Below are positions 1-9,537 of a stretch of 64,000 bases of DNA, one piece after another. The notes beneath the pieces were generated by a model that saw only the letters and a program-made list of their open reading frames with translations, was not told the origin of the DNA and did not search any database. This DNA comes from Betaproteobacteria bacterium Ga0077532 (GTDB lineage: Bacteria > Pseudomonadota > Gammaproteobacteria > Burkholderiales > Ga0077523). Every line of letters begins with the position of its first letter. The stretch's first letter is position 1. The DNA lies in contig LNEE01000038.1 of assembly GCA_001464895.1 (NCBI GenBank), positions 1 through 64,000 of the forward strand, read 5' to 3'. The translations under genes and the position numbers were made by a program.

Positions 1-2
1 GC

Positions 3-100
3 CCTTGTAGGAGGGGCCCATGGCCCCGAAAGCGGTGAATGCCGTGGAAGCGCTTCACCCGGAACCGTCGCTTTCGCGGGCATGGCCCGCTCCTACAAGG
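3..100. repeat. REP-like inverted repeat
   Basis: An imperfect palindrome has arms at 3-32 and 71-100. Each arm reads outward as a GTAGGAG core followed by a GGGCC-CATG-like run and CGAAAG. The core resembles the GTAGGAGCGG...CGCGA class of REP sequences known from Gammaproteobacteria and Betaproteobacteria. The element lies downstream of ychF, where REP elements commonly occur, and could form a hairpin that ends or stabilises the ychF transcript. I saw no second full copy in the window. Confidence 0.6.
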
Positions 101-137
101 TCAAACCCACCGCTGGTGTTGCCGCATCCACCACCCG

Positions 138-1235
138 TCACACGTTGAACCGGAAGTGCATGACGTCCCCGTCACGCACCACGTACTCCTTCCCTTCCAG
201 CTTCATCTTCCCCGCCTCCTTCGCACCGTGCTCGCCCTTCAGCGCCACGAAGTCGTCGTACGCGATCACTTCCGCACGGATGAAGCCCTTTTCGAAATCG
301 GTGTGGATCACGGCCGCGGCCTGCGGCGCCGTGTCGCCCTTGTGGATCGTCCACGCACGCACTTCCTTCACGCCGGCAGTGAAGTAGGTCTGCAATCCGA
401 GGAGCGAGTAGCCCGTCCGGATCACGCGATCGAGGCCCGGCTCCTCCATGCCGATGTCGGCGAGGAAGACCTGCTTGTCCTCGTCGGAGAGATCGGCGAT
501 TTGCGCTTCCATCGACGCGCAGATGGCAACGACCGGTGCGCCTTCCTTCGCGGCACGCGCCTTCACTTTCTCCAGCAGCGGGTTGTTCTCGAAACCGCCG
601 ACCTCGGCGACGTTCGCCACGTACATGACCGGCTTCATCGTCAGCAGGAACAGCGGGCGGAGGATCGCCTGCTCCTCCTTCGTGAGCGCGACGGTGCGGG
701 CCGGGTGTGCCTGGTCCAGCACGGGCACCAGCTTCTCCAGCACGGCGACGAGCCGCGCGGCGTCCTTGTCGCCGCCCGACTTCGCGACCTTCACGCTCTT
801 CTGCAACTGCTTCTCGACGGTCGCGAGGTCCGCGAGCGCCAGTTCGGTGTCGATCACCTCGATGTCGGACAGCGGATCCACGCGGCCCGCCACGTGGATC
901 ACGTTCGGGTCATCGAAGCAGCGCACGACGTGCGCGATGGCGTCGGTCTCGCGGATGTTCGCGAGGAACTGGTTGCCGAGGCCCTCGCCCTTCGACGCGC
1001 CGGCCACGAGGCCCGCGATGTCGACGAATTCCACGACGGCCGGGAGCACCTTCTGGGGCTTCACGATCTCGGCGAGCTTGCCCAGCCGCGGATCGGGCAC
1101 TTCCACCACACCGACGTTCGGTTCGATCGTGCAGAAGGGATAGTTCTCGGCGGCGATGCCGGCCTTGGTGAGCGCGTTGAAGAGGGTCGACTTGCCGACG
1201 TTGGGCAGTCCGACGATGCCGCATTTGAGACTCAT
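138..1235 (-). CDS. ychF: Redox-regulated ATPase YchF (Obg family)
   Basis: A 365-residue P-loop protein, matching the family length of about 363. The G1 motif GLPNVGKST is at residues 9-17. The NVAE motif in place of NKxD is the family hallmark that gives ATP rather than GTP specificity. A TGS-type C-terminal domain follows. YchF binds the ribosome and is linked to translation and the oxidative stress response. A longer upstream reading frame exists, but the conserved N-terminus MSLKCGIVG fixes the start at 1235. It lies downstream of pth, the usual neighbour in Betaproteobacteria. Confidence 0.97.
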   Translation of the reverse strand: MSLKCGIVGLPNVGKSTLFNALTKAGIAAENYPFCTIEPNVGVVEVPDPRLGKLAEIVKPQKVLPAVVEFVDIAGLVAGASKGEGLGNQFLANIRETDAIAHVVRCFDDPNVIHVAGRVDPLSDIEVIDTELALADLATVEKQLQKSVKVAKSGGDKDAARLVAVLEKLVPVLDQAHPARTVALTKEEQAILRPLFLLTMKPVMYVANVAEVGGFENNPLLEKVKARAAKEGAPVVAICASMEAQIADLSDEDKQVFLADIGMEEPGLDRVIRTGYSLLGLQTYFTAGVKEVRAWTIHKGDTAPQAAAVIHTDFEKGFIRAEVIAYDDFVALKGEHGAKEAGKMKLEGKEYVVRDGDVMHFRFNV

Positions 1236-1302
1236 GGCAGGGGCTCTGGAAAGGGTATGAAAAGGAGATGGGGCGAACGGCGGACCGTGACAGGCAACGG
1301 CG

Positions 1303-1908
1303 TCACGATACGCCCTTGCCGGCGTCGGGCTTCGCGGTGGCGCCGGGTTTCGTGTGCAGTTCGTGCATCGCGGCCTCGAGCTTGCCGGCGCGGATGGTCG
1401 GCCACGCCTTGAGGCTGCGATCGATCGCTTCGTCGATGGCGTCCTGTTCCTCGCGGCGCGGCGCCTGGAGCACGAAGTGGATGACCTGTGCACGATCTCC
1501 CGGATGGCCGATGCCCAGTCGCAGTCTCCAGAAGTCCTGACCCACGGCGGCGATGATGTCCTTCAGGCCGTTGTGGCCCGCGGCACCGCCACCACGCTTC
1601 AGCTTGACGCCGCCGGGCGGGAGGTCGAGCTCGTCGTGCACGACGAGGATGTCCTGCGGGAGGATCTTGTAGAAACGGGCCAGCGCGCCGACGGCGCGTC
1701 CGCTCGCATTCATGAACGTCGAGGGTTCGAGCAGCCAGCATTCGTCGTCACCGCGACCGATGCGCGCGACGAGGCCGTGGAAGCGCGACTCGACGCGCAA
1801 CTGGACGCCCTCGGCGCGGGCGAGGTTGTCGACGAACCAGAAGCCGGCGTTGTGCCGCGTCGCCTCGTATTCGCGCCCCGGATTGCCGAGGCCCACCACC
1901 AACCGCAT
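1303..1908 (-). CDS. pth: Peptidyl-tRNA hydrolase
   Basis: A 201-residue cytosolic enzyme that releases tRNA from peptidyl-tRNA dropped by ribosomes. The N-terminal GLGNPG motif is at residues 6-11. The RHNAG motif carries the catalytic His near residue 19, and the [11 protein letters not shown] segment carries the conserved Asp. The C-terminal tail, about ten residues longer than in E. coli, is charged and carries no motif. It sits between rplY and ychF on the same strand and may be co-transcribed with ychF across a gap of about 70 bp. Confidence 0.97.
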   Translation of the reverse strand: MRLVVGLGNPGREYEATRHNAGFWFVDNLARAEGVQLRVESRFHGLVARIGRGDDECWLLEPSTFMNASGRAVGALARFYKILPQDILVVHDELDLPPGGVKLKRGGGAAGHNGLKDIIAAVGQDFWRLRLGIGHPGDRAQVIHFVLQAPRREEQDAIDEAIDRSLKAWPTIRAGKLEAAMHELHTKPGATAKPDAGKGVS

Positions 1909-1930
1909 CGCCGTCTTGCCTCCCCTAACG

Positions 1931-1968
1931 AAAAGGCCCGCAGGGAACGCGTGGTTCCGAGCGGGCCT
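1931..1968 (-). terminator. Rho-independent terminator after rplY
   Basis: On the minus strand an 8-bp stem (AGGCCCGC at 1961-1968 pairing with 1934-1941) is followed by four T and an A-rich stretch. Inner bases GGAAC/GTTCC extend the hairpin. It lies between the rplY stop and the pth start, so it separates the two transcripts. Confidence 0.75.
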
Positions 1969-1992
1969 GTCACTGCCGCCGCAGCGGCAGGA

Positions 1993-2643
1993 TTACTTCT
2001 TCTCTTCCTTCTTCTGCGCAGTGGCAGGCACGGCAGCGGCCGGCGTCGCCGCCGTCGGTTCCGGCTCGGCAGCACCGCGCGGCACCTGGATGCTCACCAC
2101 CGCGGCATTGCCTCCGTGCTTGATCTGCACGGACTCGACGCCTGCAGGCCACTTGATGTCGGCCAGGTGCACGGATTGTCCGAGTTCCAGGGCGCCAAGG
2201 TCCACTTCGATGAACTCGGGCAGATTCTCGGGCAGGCACTGCACGTCCACTTCGTTCATCACGTGGTTGATGATGCCGTGACCCAGCTTCACGCCAGGCG
2301 CCAATTCCGCATTCAGGAAGTGGAGCGGCACCTTCATGTGGATCATCTCGTCCTTGCCGACGCGCTGGAAGTCCACGTGCAGGATCTCGACGCGGTAGGG
2401 GTGCATCTGCACGTCGCGCAGCAGCACGCGATCGGTCGAATCACCCACCTTCATCGTCAGCACCGAGGCGTGAAACGACTCGTGCTTGAGGGACTGCGTG
2501 AGGGCGTTGTGATCCAGCTCGATGGCCACGGGATCCTTGCCACCGCCGTACACGATGCCCGGCACACGGCCGGTCCGGCGCAGGCGGCGGCTCGCACCCG
2601 TTCCCTGCAGAGACCTCGGCATCGCAATGACTTCGTTCTTCAT
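1993..2643 (-). CDS. rplY: 50S ribosomal protein L25/TL5/Ctc
   Basis: A 216-residue 5S-rRNA-binding protein of the long Ctc type: an N-terminal L25 domain (about residues 1-95), a TL5 C-terminal beta domain (about 100-185) and an Ala/Pro/Lys/Glu-rich tail ending EEKK. The ATG at 2643 is chosen because GGAG lies 8 bases upstream. An in-frame GTG two codons earlier would sit on top of that ribosome binding site. It follows prs directly, the conserved order in Betaproteobacteria. Confidence 0.96.
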   Translation of the reverse strand: MKNEVIAMPRSLQGTGASRRLRRTGRVPGIVYGGGKDPVAIELDHNALTQSLKHESFHASVLTMKVGDSTDRVLLRDVQMHPYRVEILHVDFQRVGKDEMIHMKVPLHFLNAELAPGVKLGHGIINHVMNEVDVQCLPENLPEFIEVDLGALELGQSVHLADIKWPAGVESVQIKHGGNAAVVSIQVPRGAAEPEPTAATPAAAVPATAQKKEEKK

Positions 2644-2751
2644 GTTCACTCTCCTGCTGCAGACACCTGCCGCGACCAGCCGGTGTCGTCTCTGGGATGG
2701 AGCGGGTCACCGCTCCGGCTTCTGCGAAGTGGCCCTTTGTTCGCTACAGGG

Positions 2752-3702
2752 TCACTCCATGAACAGCGAGGACACGGAGTCCTCGTTGCTGATTCGGAGC
2801 ATCGTCTCGGCCAGCAGGCCGGCGACGCTCAACTGGCGGATGCGCGGGCAGGCTTTCGCCTCCTCGCGCAACGGGATGGTGTCGGTGACGACCAGCTCGT
2901 CCAGTACTGAGTTCGTGATGCGCTCCACGGCCTTGCCGGAGAGCACGGGGTGGGTGCAATACGCCATCACGCGCTTGGCGCCCTTCTCCTTCAGGGCAAA
3001 GGCGGCCTCGCAGAGCGTGTTCGCGGTGTCGACCATGTCGTCCATGATCACGCAGTTGCGCCCCGCGACGTCGCCGATGATGTTCATCACCGTGGACACG
3101 TTGGGCCGCGGCCGGCGCTTGTCGATGATCGCGAGGTCGGACTCGAGACGCTTCGCCAGCGCGCGGGCACGGACCACGCCGCCGACGTCGGGAGAGACGA
3201 CGATGAGATCCTCGTACTGATGCTTCCAGACGTCGCCCAGCAGGATCGGGGCGGCGTAGATGTTGTCGACGGGCGTCTCGAAGAACCCCTGGATCTGGTC
3301 GGCGTGGAGGTCCATGGTCAGGACGCGATTCACACCCACGGCCTGGAGCATGTTCGCGACGACCTTGGCGCTGATCGCGACCCGTGCGGAGCGCGGACGG
3401 CGGTCCTGGCGGGCGTAGCCGAAGTACGGGATCGCCGCAGTGATGCGGCCGGCGGAGGAACGCTTCAACGCATCGGAGATGAGAAGCACCTCCATCAGGC
3501 TGTCGTTGGTCGGCTGGCAGGTGGACTGCAGGACGAAGACGTCCTTGCCGCGGACGTTCTCCAGAAGCTCCACCATCACCTCGCCGTCGCTGAAGCGGCC
3601 GACGCTCGCTTTCCCAAGCCGGATGTTGAGGTGCTTGCAGACGTCTTCGGCAAGGCGCGGATTCGCGTTGCCGGTGACCACCATCAGACTGTCGTAGGCC
3701 AT
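2752..3702 (-). CDS. prs: Ribose-phosphate pyrophosphokinase
   Basis: A 316-residue enzyme that makes PRPP from ribose 5-phosphate and ATP for nucleotide, His and Trp synthesis. The PRPP-binding segment [10 protein letters not shown] and the flexible-loop region with RQDRR are intact, and the length matches the bacterial type I family. The MAYDSLMVV start at 3702 matches homologues. The longer upstream frame runs through the tRNA terminator region and is not used. It lies upstream of rplY and downstream of tRNA-Gln. Confidence 0.97.
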   Translation of the reverse strand: MAYDSLMVVTGNANPRLAEDVCKHLNIRLGKASVGRFSDGEVMVELLENVRGKDVFVLQSTCQPTNDSLMEVLLISDALKRSSAGRITAAIPYFGYARQDRRPRSARVAISAKVVANMLQAVGVNRVLTMDLHADQIQGFFETPVDNIYAAPILLGDVWKHQYEDLIVVSPDVGGVVRARALAKRLESDLAIIDKRRPRPNVSTVMNIIGDVAGRNCVIMDDMVDTANTLCEAAFALKEKGAKRVMAYCTHPVLSGKAVERITNSVLDELVVTDTIPLREEAKACPRIRQLSVAGLLAETMLRISNEDSVSSLFME

Positions 3703-3778
3703 GGGACTCGGGCTTCTAGGGAAAACGTTCGGGATGCTGCTGCCGGCGGCGAACCGGTTTTCGCCCGGCGGAAAATGA

Positions 3779-3807
3779 AAGCAGCCGCACCATCGGCGCG
3801 GCTGCTT
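3779..3807 (-). terminator. Hairpin between tRNA-Gln and prs
   Basis: Perfect 10-bp arms AAGCAGCCGC/GCGGCTGCTT (3779-3788 and 3798-3807) surround a 9-base loop. In minus-strand transcription the stem is followed by TTTCATTTT. It probably ends the tRNA-Gln transcript ahead of prs, or attenuates read-through into it. Confidence 0.65.
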
Positions 3808-3931
3808 CTCGAAGCTTGCTGCTCGAGTCTGGTTCGACTCGCCACTTGTCGATCTGCGCGGGTGACGCACATCCGGGCAGTTCGCTCCGGGCATCTCGCC
3901 ACCGTTCCTGCTGCTTCACGCGCACTGCTTC

Positions 3932-4008
3932 TGGCTGGGGAGGAAGGATTCGAACCTTCGCATGCCGGAATCAAAATCCGGTGCCTTAACCAGCTTGGCG
4001 ACTCCCCA
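3932..4008 (-). tRNA. tRNA-Gln (UUG anticodon)
   Basis: A 77-nt cloverleaf read on the minus strand. The acceptor arm TGGGGAG pairs with CTCCCCA, the discriminator is G and CCA is encoded. The anticodon stem CCGGA/TCCGG encloses loop TTTTGAT, with anticodon TTG. The T arm contains GGTTCGAATCC. It sits between ispE and prs, as in most Betaproteobacteria. Confidence 0.95.
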
Positions 4009-4028
4009 AGTTCTTCAATCCGTGTTCT

Positions 4029-4943
4029 TCAATCCTTGGTCAGGGCCAGTAGCGGATGCCTGTCGATTCCCACCGCCACGAACCCCTGCATGCCTGCCGG
4101 GCGCCCCGCCCACACTGCCCGGGCTTCCTGCTCGGTCGGGTATGCACAGAACACACAACTTCCGGAGCCGGTCATGCGCGCCTGACCATACTGCGATAGC
4201 CACGACAGCGCCTGTCGAACCTCGGGAACAAGACGACTCACGACGGCTTCCAGATCATTCCGCAAAATCATTCGCGGCTCGGACCCGGCCTCGCTTTCTT
4301 CCTCGAGGCATCCGTCGGGTTTTGTCCCCGAAAAAAAGGCCGCTAGTGTGATGGGATCACTATGGCGTGTCAAATCAGGCTGCGAGAAAACCATGGCCGT
4401 CGAGACGTGCGCCGGCGGCGCCACCACCACGTACCACGCCGGAGGGAGATCGACGGCCTGCAGTCGCTCGCCAACGCCTTCGGCGAAAGCGCTCGCACCG
4501 TACACGAATACCGGCACGTCGGCACCGAGAGTCCGTGCGAGCCGCTGCAGTTCGGCACGCCGGAGGCCGGTGCCCCACAGGTGATTCAGGACGATCAAGG
4601 CCGTGGCGGCGTCGCTGCTGCCGCCGCCAAGCCCACCACCCATGGGCAGATGCTTCTCGATGGCGAGGTCGGCACCCAGCGTCGTACCCGTCGCCTGCTG
4701 GAGAAGGCGGGCCGCGCGCACCGTGAGATCGGCCTCCTCGGGCACCCCATCGTTGCCGGCAACCCGGCGGATCCGCCCATCCGGCCGCGCGGCAAAGCGC
4801 AGGCGATCCGCGCGGTCCACGAAACGGAAGACGGTCTGGAGGTCGTGGTAACCGTCGGGCCGACGACCGATCACGTGCAGGAAGAGATTGAGCTTGGCGG
4901 GTGCGGGGTGGTCCGGACCGTCCAGGTCATCGATGCCGGCCAA
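4029..4943 (-). CDS. ispE: 4-diphosphocytidyl-2-C-methyl-D-erythritol kinase
   Basis: A 304-residue GHMP kinase of the MEP isoprenoid pathway that phosphorylates CDP-ME. APAKLNLFLHV with the substrate-side Lys is at about 14-24. The glycine-rich ATP loop PMGGGLGGGSSDAAT spans 100-114. The start codon appears to be TTG at 4943, one base past the lolB stop; no ATG in this frame precedes the conserved PAKLNL motif. The gene is probably translationally coupled to lolB upstream. Confidence 0.95.
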   Translation of the reverse strand: MAGIDDLDGPDHPAPAKLNLFLHVIGRRPDGYHDLQTVFRFVDRADRLRFAARPDGRIRRVAGNDGVPEEADLTVRAARLLQQATGTTLGADLAIEKHLPMGGGLGGGSSDAATALIVLNHLWGTGLRRAELQRLARTLGADVPVFVYGASAFAEGVGERLQAVDLPPAWYVVVAPPAHVSTAMVFSQPDLTRHSDPITLAAFFSGTKPDGCLEEESEAGSEPRMILRNDLEAVVSRLVPEVRQALSWLSQYGQARMTGSGSCVFCAYPTEQEARAVWAGRPAGMQGFVAVGIDRHPLLALTKD

Positions 4944-4944
4944 C

Positions 4945-5508
4945 TCAGGTCGCCCCGCGCCAGTGGGAGACGATCATCTTCACGGTGAGCCCGGGTCGAT
5001 CGAGCTCCAGGCGGTCGGGCAGCGTCGGTGCGTCCGAGAAGTAGCTGCGGTACCGCACGCGCCAGCCAGACTGTTCGAGCTGCTGCGCTTGGCCGTCAGG
5101 GCTGCGCACCACCTCGGCCACGCCACCCTGCGGGGCGGGATCACCGAACATCCAGTGCGGCAGATCTGCCAGGGGAAGCTCCCAGCCGAGCACCCGTCGG
5201 GAGAGCGCACCGGCGTCGCGTTCGGCGAAGCGCTTCCCGTCGGCGGTCTCCATCACAGCGCCATCGGCGTCCTGGGTCAGGCGTGCGTAGAGGGTACCGA
5301 TGGGGGTGTACAGCTCCACCGTGTCGAGGGCCGGCGAATGCTTCCAGCGCATCGTCCCGGTATAGCCATCGCCTTCGTAGCGGACCGCGATACGCCCCTT
5401 CACCTCGAAGGCGTCCGACGACGGATGCCCGACGATGGCGCGCTCCGGCACGAGAGCGCAGCCGACGATCAGCGACGCGCCCAGGCAGGCCGCTGCGAAC
5501 CTCGTCAT
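4945..5508 (-). CDS. lolB: Outer-membrane lipoprotein receptor LolB
   Basis: A 187-residue lipoprotein. A short signal peptide ends in a lipobox, with IVG before Cys17. The mature part has the LolB beta-sheet pattern, including a GRIAVRYEG-like strand and RWKHSP. LolB accepts lipoproteins from LolA and inserts them into the outer membrane. Its stop is one base before the ispE start and its own start is 8 bases after the TPR gene stop, so the three genes form a tight operon. Confidence 0.92.
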   Translation of the reverse strand: MTRFAAACLGASLIVGCALVPERAIVGHPSSDAFEVKGRIAVRYEGDGYTGTMRWKHSPALDTVELYTPIGTLYARLTQDADGAVMETADGKRFAERDAGALSRRVLGWELPLADLPHWMFGDPAPQGGVAEVVRSPDGQAQQLEQSGWRVRYRSYFSDAPTLPDRLELDRPGLTVKMIVSHWRGAT

Positions 5509-5515
5509 CGATGGC

Positions 5516-7339
5516 CTATTGCAGATGGCGGGCCATCGCCGCCTTGAGTTCCTCGTTCGCGGGATGCGATTGGAGGGACTCGCGCCAGATGCGCTCGGCC
5601 TGCGCACGGTCCCCCTTCACCCACAGGACCTCGCCGAGGTGCGCCGCGATCTCCGGGTCCGGACGCTTGAGATACGCCTGCTGCAGGTACGCGAGCCCCC
5701 GATCGATGTTGCCGATCCGGTACTCCACCCAGCCCATGCTGTCGAGGATGAAGGGGTCCTCGGGGGCGAGGGCCAGCGCCTTCTCGATCAGGACCTTCGC
5801 CTCGTCCAGGCGGAGATTGCGATCGGCGAGCGTGTAACCCAGGGCGTTGTACGCCTGGGCATGGTCCGGACGCAGGGCGATCAGCTGCTTCAACCGGGCC
5901 TCGAGGACGTCGATCCGATCGAGGCGCTCCGCTGCCATCGCGACGTCGTACAGGAGGTCGGGCTGTGCGGGTTCCGCCTCGAGCGCGGCTTCCAGCACAT
6001 CGAAGGCTTCCTGATAGGCCTTGCTTTCCCGCAGCACCTGCGCCTCCGCCTGGATGAGCAGCACGCGCTGCTCAGGGCTCTGCGCCTGCACATTGCGGAG
6101 GTACTCCCGCGCCTCCGGCATACGGTTCTGGCGGGCAAGGATCAGCGCGTACCGCACGGCCGCCGGCACGAACTGCTCGCCCCCCTGCACCTGCTCATAC
6201 CACCCGAGCGCCTCCTCTTCGCGCTTGCGTTCCTCGGCGATCTGCCCGAGGTAGAAGCGCAGCGTGTCGGAATCACGGTACTGCAGATCGATCGCCCGCT
6301 TCAGCCGGGTCTCGGCCGCGTCGAAGTCCTGCATCTGGAGCGACAGCAGGCCGATCATGACCGCCACTTCGGCGTTCTGAGGGGCGTCGCGCTCGATGGT
6401 TTCGAACTCGCGGCGTGCTTCCGTGGGGCGCTTGTCCGCCGCCAGCATCCGCGCGTACATCAGGCGGGCATCCCGCGCCTTCGGATTCTGGGCGAGGAAT
6501 CCTTCCAGGTAGGTGATGGCCGACCCCGTGGATTCCCGCTGGAGGAACTGGGAATTCAGCACTGCGGCAGGTTCGAACCCGGGGTTCAGCGCCAGGGTCT
6601 CGGTCACTTCGGTCCGGGCGAGCTCGGCGTTGTCGGCCGAGAGGGCCATCTGGGCGACGGCGAAGTGGGCTTCCGGCAGCTTCGGATAGGGCTTCGCGAG
6701 TTCGCGCACCAGTTCGAAGGCGGCGTTCTTGTCGGGGTAGCGGGACAGCAGCGGATGGAGCTGCATGAAGGTGGCCCCGGTGCGCGCCTTGTCCGCGGCG
6801 AGGAGTCGCTGCAACACGGGCTTCGCGTCCTGCAGCTTGCTGTTGCCCACGAGCGCCGCGATGAGCGTCTGCTTCGCCTGAGGCGAATCGGGATCGATGT
6901 CGAGCCACGTGCTCGAAGCCTCGGCGGCAATGTCGCCCATCCGCCCGTTCATCGCGATCTCGGTCGCGCGCCGGGCGACGCGGGGGTCCCGAGTCGCCTG
7001 CGCCAGCTCGACGTACGCTCGGGCGGCCAGCCGGACATTCCCGCGCTGCGCAGCGATCTCGGCGAGCAGGAACTTGTAGAGCAGCTCCCTGGACAGCGAT
7101 TGGGAGGGCAGTTTCGCCGCTTTGTCGGGGGCAGCGGCGGTCCGCGGCGCCGAATGGAAGTCACCCTCCTCGGCACCACCCGTCTGCGCGAGGATCATCG
7201 CATCGGGGAACCGGGCGCCACCCTTGGCAACCATGGACGCGCTCTGGGTGGCGTACCGCGCCTTGCCAGGCTGCGCGCAGGCGGGCAATGAAACGGGCAG
7301 AAGTACGGCGAGAAGTGGAACGAGCAGTGATATCCGCAT
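5516..7339 (-). CDS. TPR-repeat lipoprotein (PilF/NlpI-like)
   Basis: A 607-residue protein with a signal peptide ending in lipobox LPA before Cys21. About a dozen tetratricopeptide units follow, for example around the conserved YNALGYTLAD, and FILDSMGWVEYR near the C-terminus. TPR proteins scaffold protein complexes. This orthologue, always next to lolB-ispE in Betaproteobacteria, has no agreed function but is assumed to act at the outer membrane. It is the first gene of the TPR-lolB-ispE operon. Confidence 0.9.
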   Translation of the reverse strand: MRISLLVPLLAVLLPVSLPACAQPGKARYATQSASMVAKGGARFPDAMILAQTGGAEEGDFHSAPRTAAAPDKAAKLPSQSLSRELLYKFLLAEIAAQRGNVRLAARAYVELAQATRDPRVARRATEIAMNGRMGDIAAEASSTWLDIDPDSPQAKQTLIAALVGNSKLQDAKPVLQRLLAADKARTGATFMQLHPLLSRYPDKNAAFELVRELAKPYPKLPEAHFAVAQMALSADNAELARTEVTETLALNPGFEPAAVLNSQFLQRESTGSAITYLEGFLAQNPKARDARLMYARMLAADKRPTEARREFETIERDAPQNAEVAVMIGLLSLQMQDFDAAETRLKRAIDLQYRDSDTLRFYLGQIAEERKREEEALGWYEQVQGGEQFVPAAVRYALILARQNRMPEAREYLRNVQAQSPEQRVLLIQAEAQVLRESKAYQEAFDVLEAALEAEPAQPDLLYDVAMAAERLDRIDVLEARLKQLIALRPDHAQAYNALGYTLADRNLRLDEAKVLIEKALALAPEDPFILDSMGWVEYRIGNIDRGLAYLQQAYLKRPDPEIAAHLGEVLWVKGDRAQAERIWRESLQSHPANEELKAAMARHLQ

Positions 7340-7595
7340 GGACAGGGGTCCGATCGAGAGGTGTTCGCGCGCCGTAGGGGCGCTCCTGGTGCCGCGACTG
7401 CATGCCCCGTGTCGACCACGTCACATGCAGGCAGACACGCTTGGAGGGGTCGAACCCCGTTCTGGTTCTTGGACCGCGAGGTCAGTTTAGGTATATTTCA
7501 GAGGCGTCACAAGCGACCGCCTCACCCGGAGACGACCAGCGGAATTGGGCTGTTCCTCGACCGGCACGGACACGGTTTTGGTGTCATGCTGAACG

Positions 7596-7660
7596 CACAT
7601 TCCACGAGGTTGGGTCCACGAGGTTTGGGACGGTTGGTGTCGGTTGTCCCGTGGAATGTG
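7596..7660. repeat. 11-bp inverted repeat
   Basis: CACATTCCACG at 7596-7606 is the exact reverse complement of CGTGGAATGTG at 7650-7660, with a 43-base G/T-rich spacer. A third partial copy, TCCACGAGG, lies at 7615-7623. It could be a hairpin or a pair of operator half-sites upstream of the ABC cassette. Confidence 0.6.
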
Positions 7661-7669
7661 ATGTTTGTG

Positions 7670-7711
7670 TTGCGTTACGTGGGTTGCGTTACGTGGGTTG
7701 CGTTGCCTGAG
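7670..7711. repeat. 14-bp tandem repeat, two perfect copies plus one degenerate
   Basis: TTGCGTTACGTGGG occurs at 7670-7683 and again at 7684-7697. A decayed third unit begins TTGCGTTGCC at 7698. The repeat lies about 130 bp upstream of the ABC ATPase start. Confidence 0.75.
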
Positions 7712-7840
7712 TTGCATTGTCGGATTCGAGTTGAGTGCGTTGCGTGTCGTGCCTGTCCCGCCCCCTGATCCCGCAGTCCTTGTCAGGCACCGGAGTCAGG
7801 CCTGCGGTTCCATCCAAGATTTCTTCTTCCGGTCGAGCCC

Positions 7841-8797
7841 TTGAACACCTCTCCCGAGCCCACCCTGGTGGCCTCCGGCCTGTCTCGTGATTTCGGTGCA
7901 CGCCGGGCAGTTCAGGACGTCTCGCTCACCCTTGCCCGCGGCGAAGTGCTCGGGCTGCTGGGCCCCAACGGGGCCGGCAAGACCACCACGATGCAGATGC
8001 TCACGGGCAACCTCGCCCCGACGGCCGGCGCGATCCGCGTGTGCGGCATCGATCTGATCGAACAGCCCACGAAGGCCAAGGCGCGGATCGGCTATCTGCC
8101 CGAGACTCCGCCGCTCTACAAGGACTTCACGGTCACCGAGTACCTGCGCATGGCCGCCCGCCTGCACCGGATACCGCGGGCGGGCATCGCCGACGCGGTG
8201 GCACGGACGCTCCGCCGCTGCGGTCTCGCGGACATGGGCGATCGGATGATCGGCACGCTCTCGAAGGGCTATCAGCAGCGGGTCGGCATCGCGCAGGCCA
8301 TCGTGCACGACCCGGACGTCGTGGTCCTCGACGAACCCACCGTGGGCCTCGACCCCAACCAGATCCGCGAGATCCGGGCACTCATCCGCGAACTCGCCTC
8401 GAACCACAGCGTGCTGCTGTCGACCCACATCCTGCCGGAGGTCGAGACCGTCTGCGACCGCGTGCAGATCCTGAACAACGGACGCGTCGTCTACACCGAC
8501 ACCATCGAAGCCCTCAAGGCGCATCGCCAGGGGCACGCGATCACCGTCGCATTCCGGCGGCCGCCCACCGGGGAGATCCTCGCGCGGCTCGAAGGCGTCA
8601 AGGCGGTGGAGGCGCTGGCCCGCCACCGGTTCCGCCTCTTCCACGAAGCCGGCGCCGAGCCCGCGGAAGCGGTCGTGAAGATGTCCGTGCAGAACGACTG
8701 GGGGCTCGTGGAACTGAGCCCCGTGGAAACGACCCTGGAGGAAGTGTTCGTGAACCTCACCCAGCGCGACGACGCCGTCGCGCCTGCCACACCGTGA
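7841..8797 (+). CDS. ABC-2 transporter ATPase (GldA/CcmA-like)
   Basis: A 318-residue nucleotide-binding subunit. Walker A GPNGAGKTT, signature LSKGYQQRVG and Walker B VVLDEPTVGLDP are all intact, and a DrrA-type C-terminal extension follows. It energises export by the permease encoded next. The start is TTG at 7841 with no clear Shine-Dalgarno; an in-frame GTG nine codons later is an alternative. The stop TGA overlaps the next start (GTGA). It is first in a four-gene cassette for a Gld-like ABC transporter. Confidence 0.9.
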   Translation: MNTSPEPTLVASGLSRDFGARRAVQDVSLTLARGEVLGLLGPNGAGKTTTMQMLTGNLAPTAGAIRVCGIDLIEQPTKAKARIGYLPETPPLYKDFTVTEYLRMAARLHRIPRAGIADAVARTLRRCGLADMGDRMIGTLSKGYQQRVGIAQAIVHDPDVVVLDEPTVGLDPNQIREIRALIRELASNHSVLLSTHILPEVETVCDRVQILNNGRVVYTDTIEALKAHRQGHAITVAFRRPPTGEILARLEGVKAVEALARHRFRLFHEAGAEPAEAVVKMSVQNDWGLVELSPVETTLEEVFVNLTQRDDAVAPATP

Positions 8798-9537
8798 TCC
8801 TCACCATCGCCGGCAAGGAATTGCGCAGCCTCTTCGGTGCCCCGCTCGCCTGGGTGGTGCTCGCCGTTCTACAGGTCGTCTTCGGGTACGTCTTTCTCGT
8901 GGCACTCGACCGTTACCAGATCATGCAGCCGCAGCTCGCGCAGTACCCGAATCCGCCCGGCGTCACCGAGGCTGTGATTGCACCGGTCTTCGGAACGGCG
9001 ACGTTCATCCTGCTGCTCGTCGTGCCATTGCTCTCGATGCGGCTCATCGCCGAGGAGCGTCGCAACCAGACGCTCACCTTCCTGCTGTCCGCGCCCGTGT
9101 CGCTCACCGAGATCGTCCTCGGCAAGTTCGTGGGCCTCGTCACCTTCCTGATGGTCGCGTGCGGCCTCATCCTCCTGATGGCGGTGTCGCTCTACGCGGG
9201 CGGACGCATCGACGCCGGTCTCTTGTGCGCGAACCTCCTCGGGATCGCGCTCCTGGCGTCCACGTTCGCCGCGGTGGGTCTCTATCTATCGACGCTGACG
9301 GCGCAGCCGGTGGTCGCGGCGATCTCCGCCTTCGCGGTGCTGATCGGCCTCTGGATCATCGGCCTCGGTGCGTCCGACCCCGAGAGCCCCCTGCACCTCG
9401 TCTCGATCATGAAGCACTACGAGAGCTTCGCGCGCGGGACGCTGCACACCGGGGATCTCGCCTACTTCGTCCTGGTGATGATCCTCTTCCTCGCGCTTGC
9501 CATCCGCCGGCTCGATCGCGACCGGCTCGCCGCATGA
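8794..9537 (+). CDS. ABC-2 permease (GldF-like)
   Basis: A 247-residue integral inner-membrane protein with about six hydrophobic segments. It begins at a GTG inside the stop of the ATPase gene (GTGA overlap), so translation is coupled. The VILTIAGKELRSLF opening and the motif RRNQTLTFLLSAPVS match permeases paired with GldG-type proteins. The substrate is unknown. The longer frame upstream of this GTG is a shadow of the ATPase gene. Confidence 0.88.
   Translation: MILTIAGKELRSLFGAPLAWVVLAVLQVVFGYVFLVALDRYQIMQPQLAQYPNPPGVTEAVIAPVFGTATFILLLVVPLLSMRLIAEERRNQTLTFLLSAPVSLTEIVLGKFVGLVTFLMVACGLILLMAVSLYAGGRIDAGLLCANLLGIALLASTFAAVGLYLSTLTAQPVVAAISAFAVLIGLWIIGLGASDPESPLHLVSIMKHYESFARGTLHTGDLAYFVLVMILFLALAIRRLDRDRLAA

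Larger units (their letters stand above)
7340..7840. other. 500-bp intergenic region, lower GC, repeat-rich
   Basis: This gap lies between the divergent TPR lipoprotein gene and the ABC cassette. I see no coding frame with family signal. The right half is markedly G/T-rich on the plus strand, unlike its surroundings, and contains an inverted repeat and a 14-bp tandem repeat listed separately. It must hold the promoters of both flanking operons. Confidence 0.6.

Noticed and set aside
1354..2910. Long open frame on the plus strand across pth and rplY
   Set aside because: It is antisense to two well-recognised genes, is full of Arg and His as expected of GC-rich shadow frames, and has no family signal.
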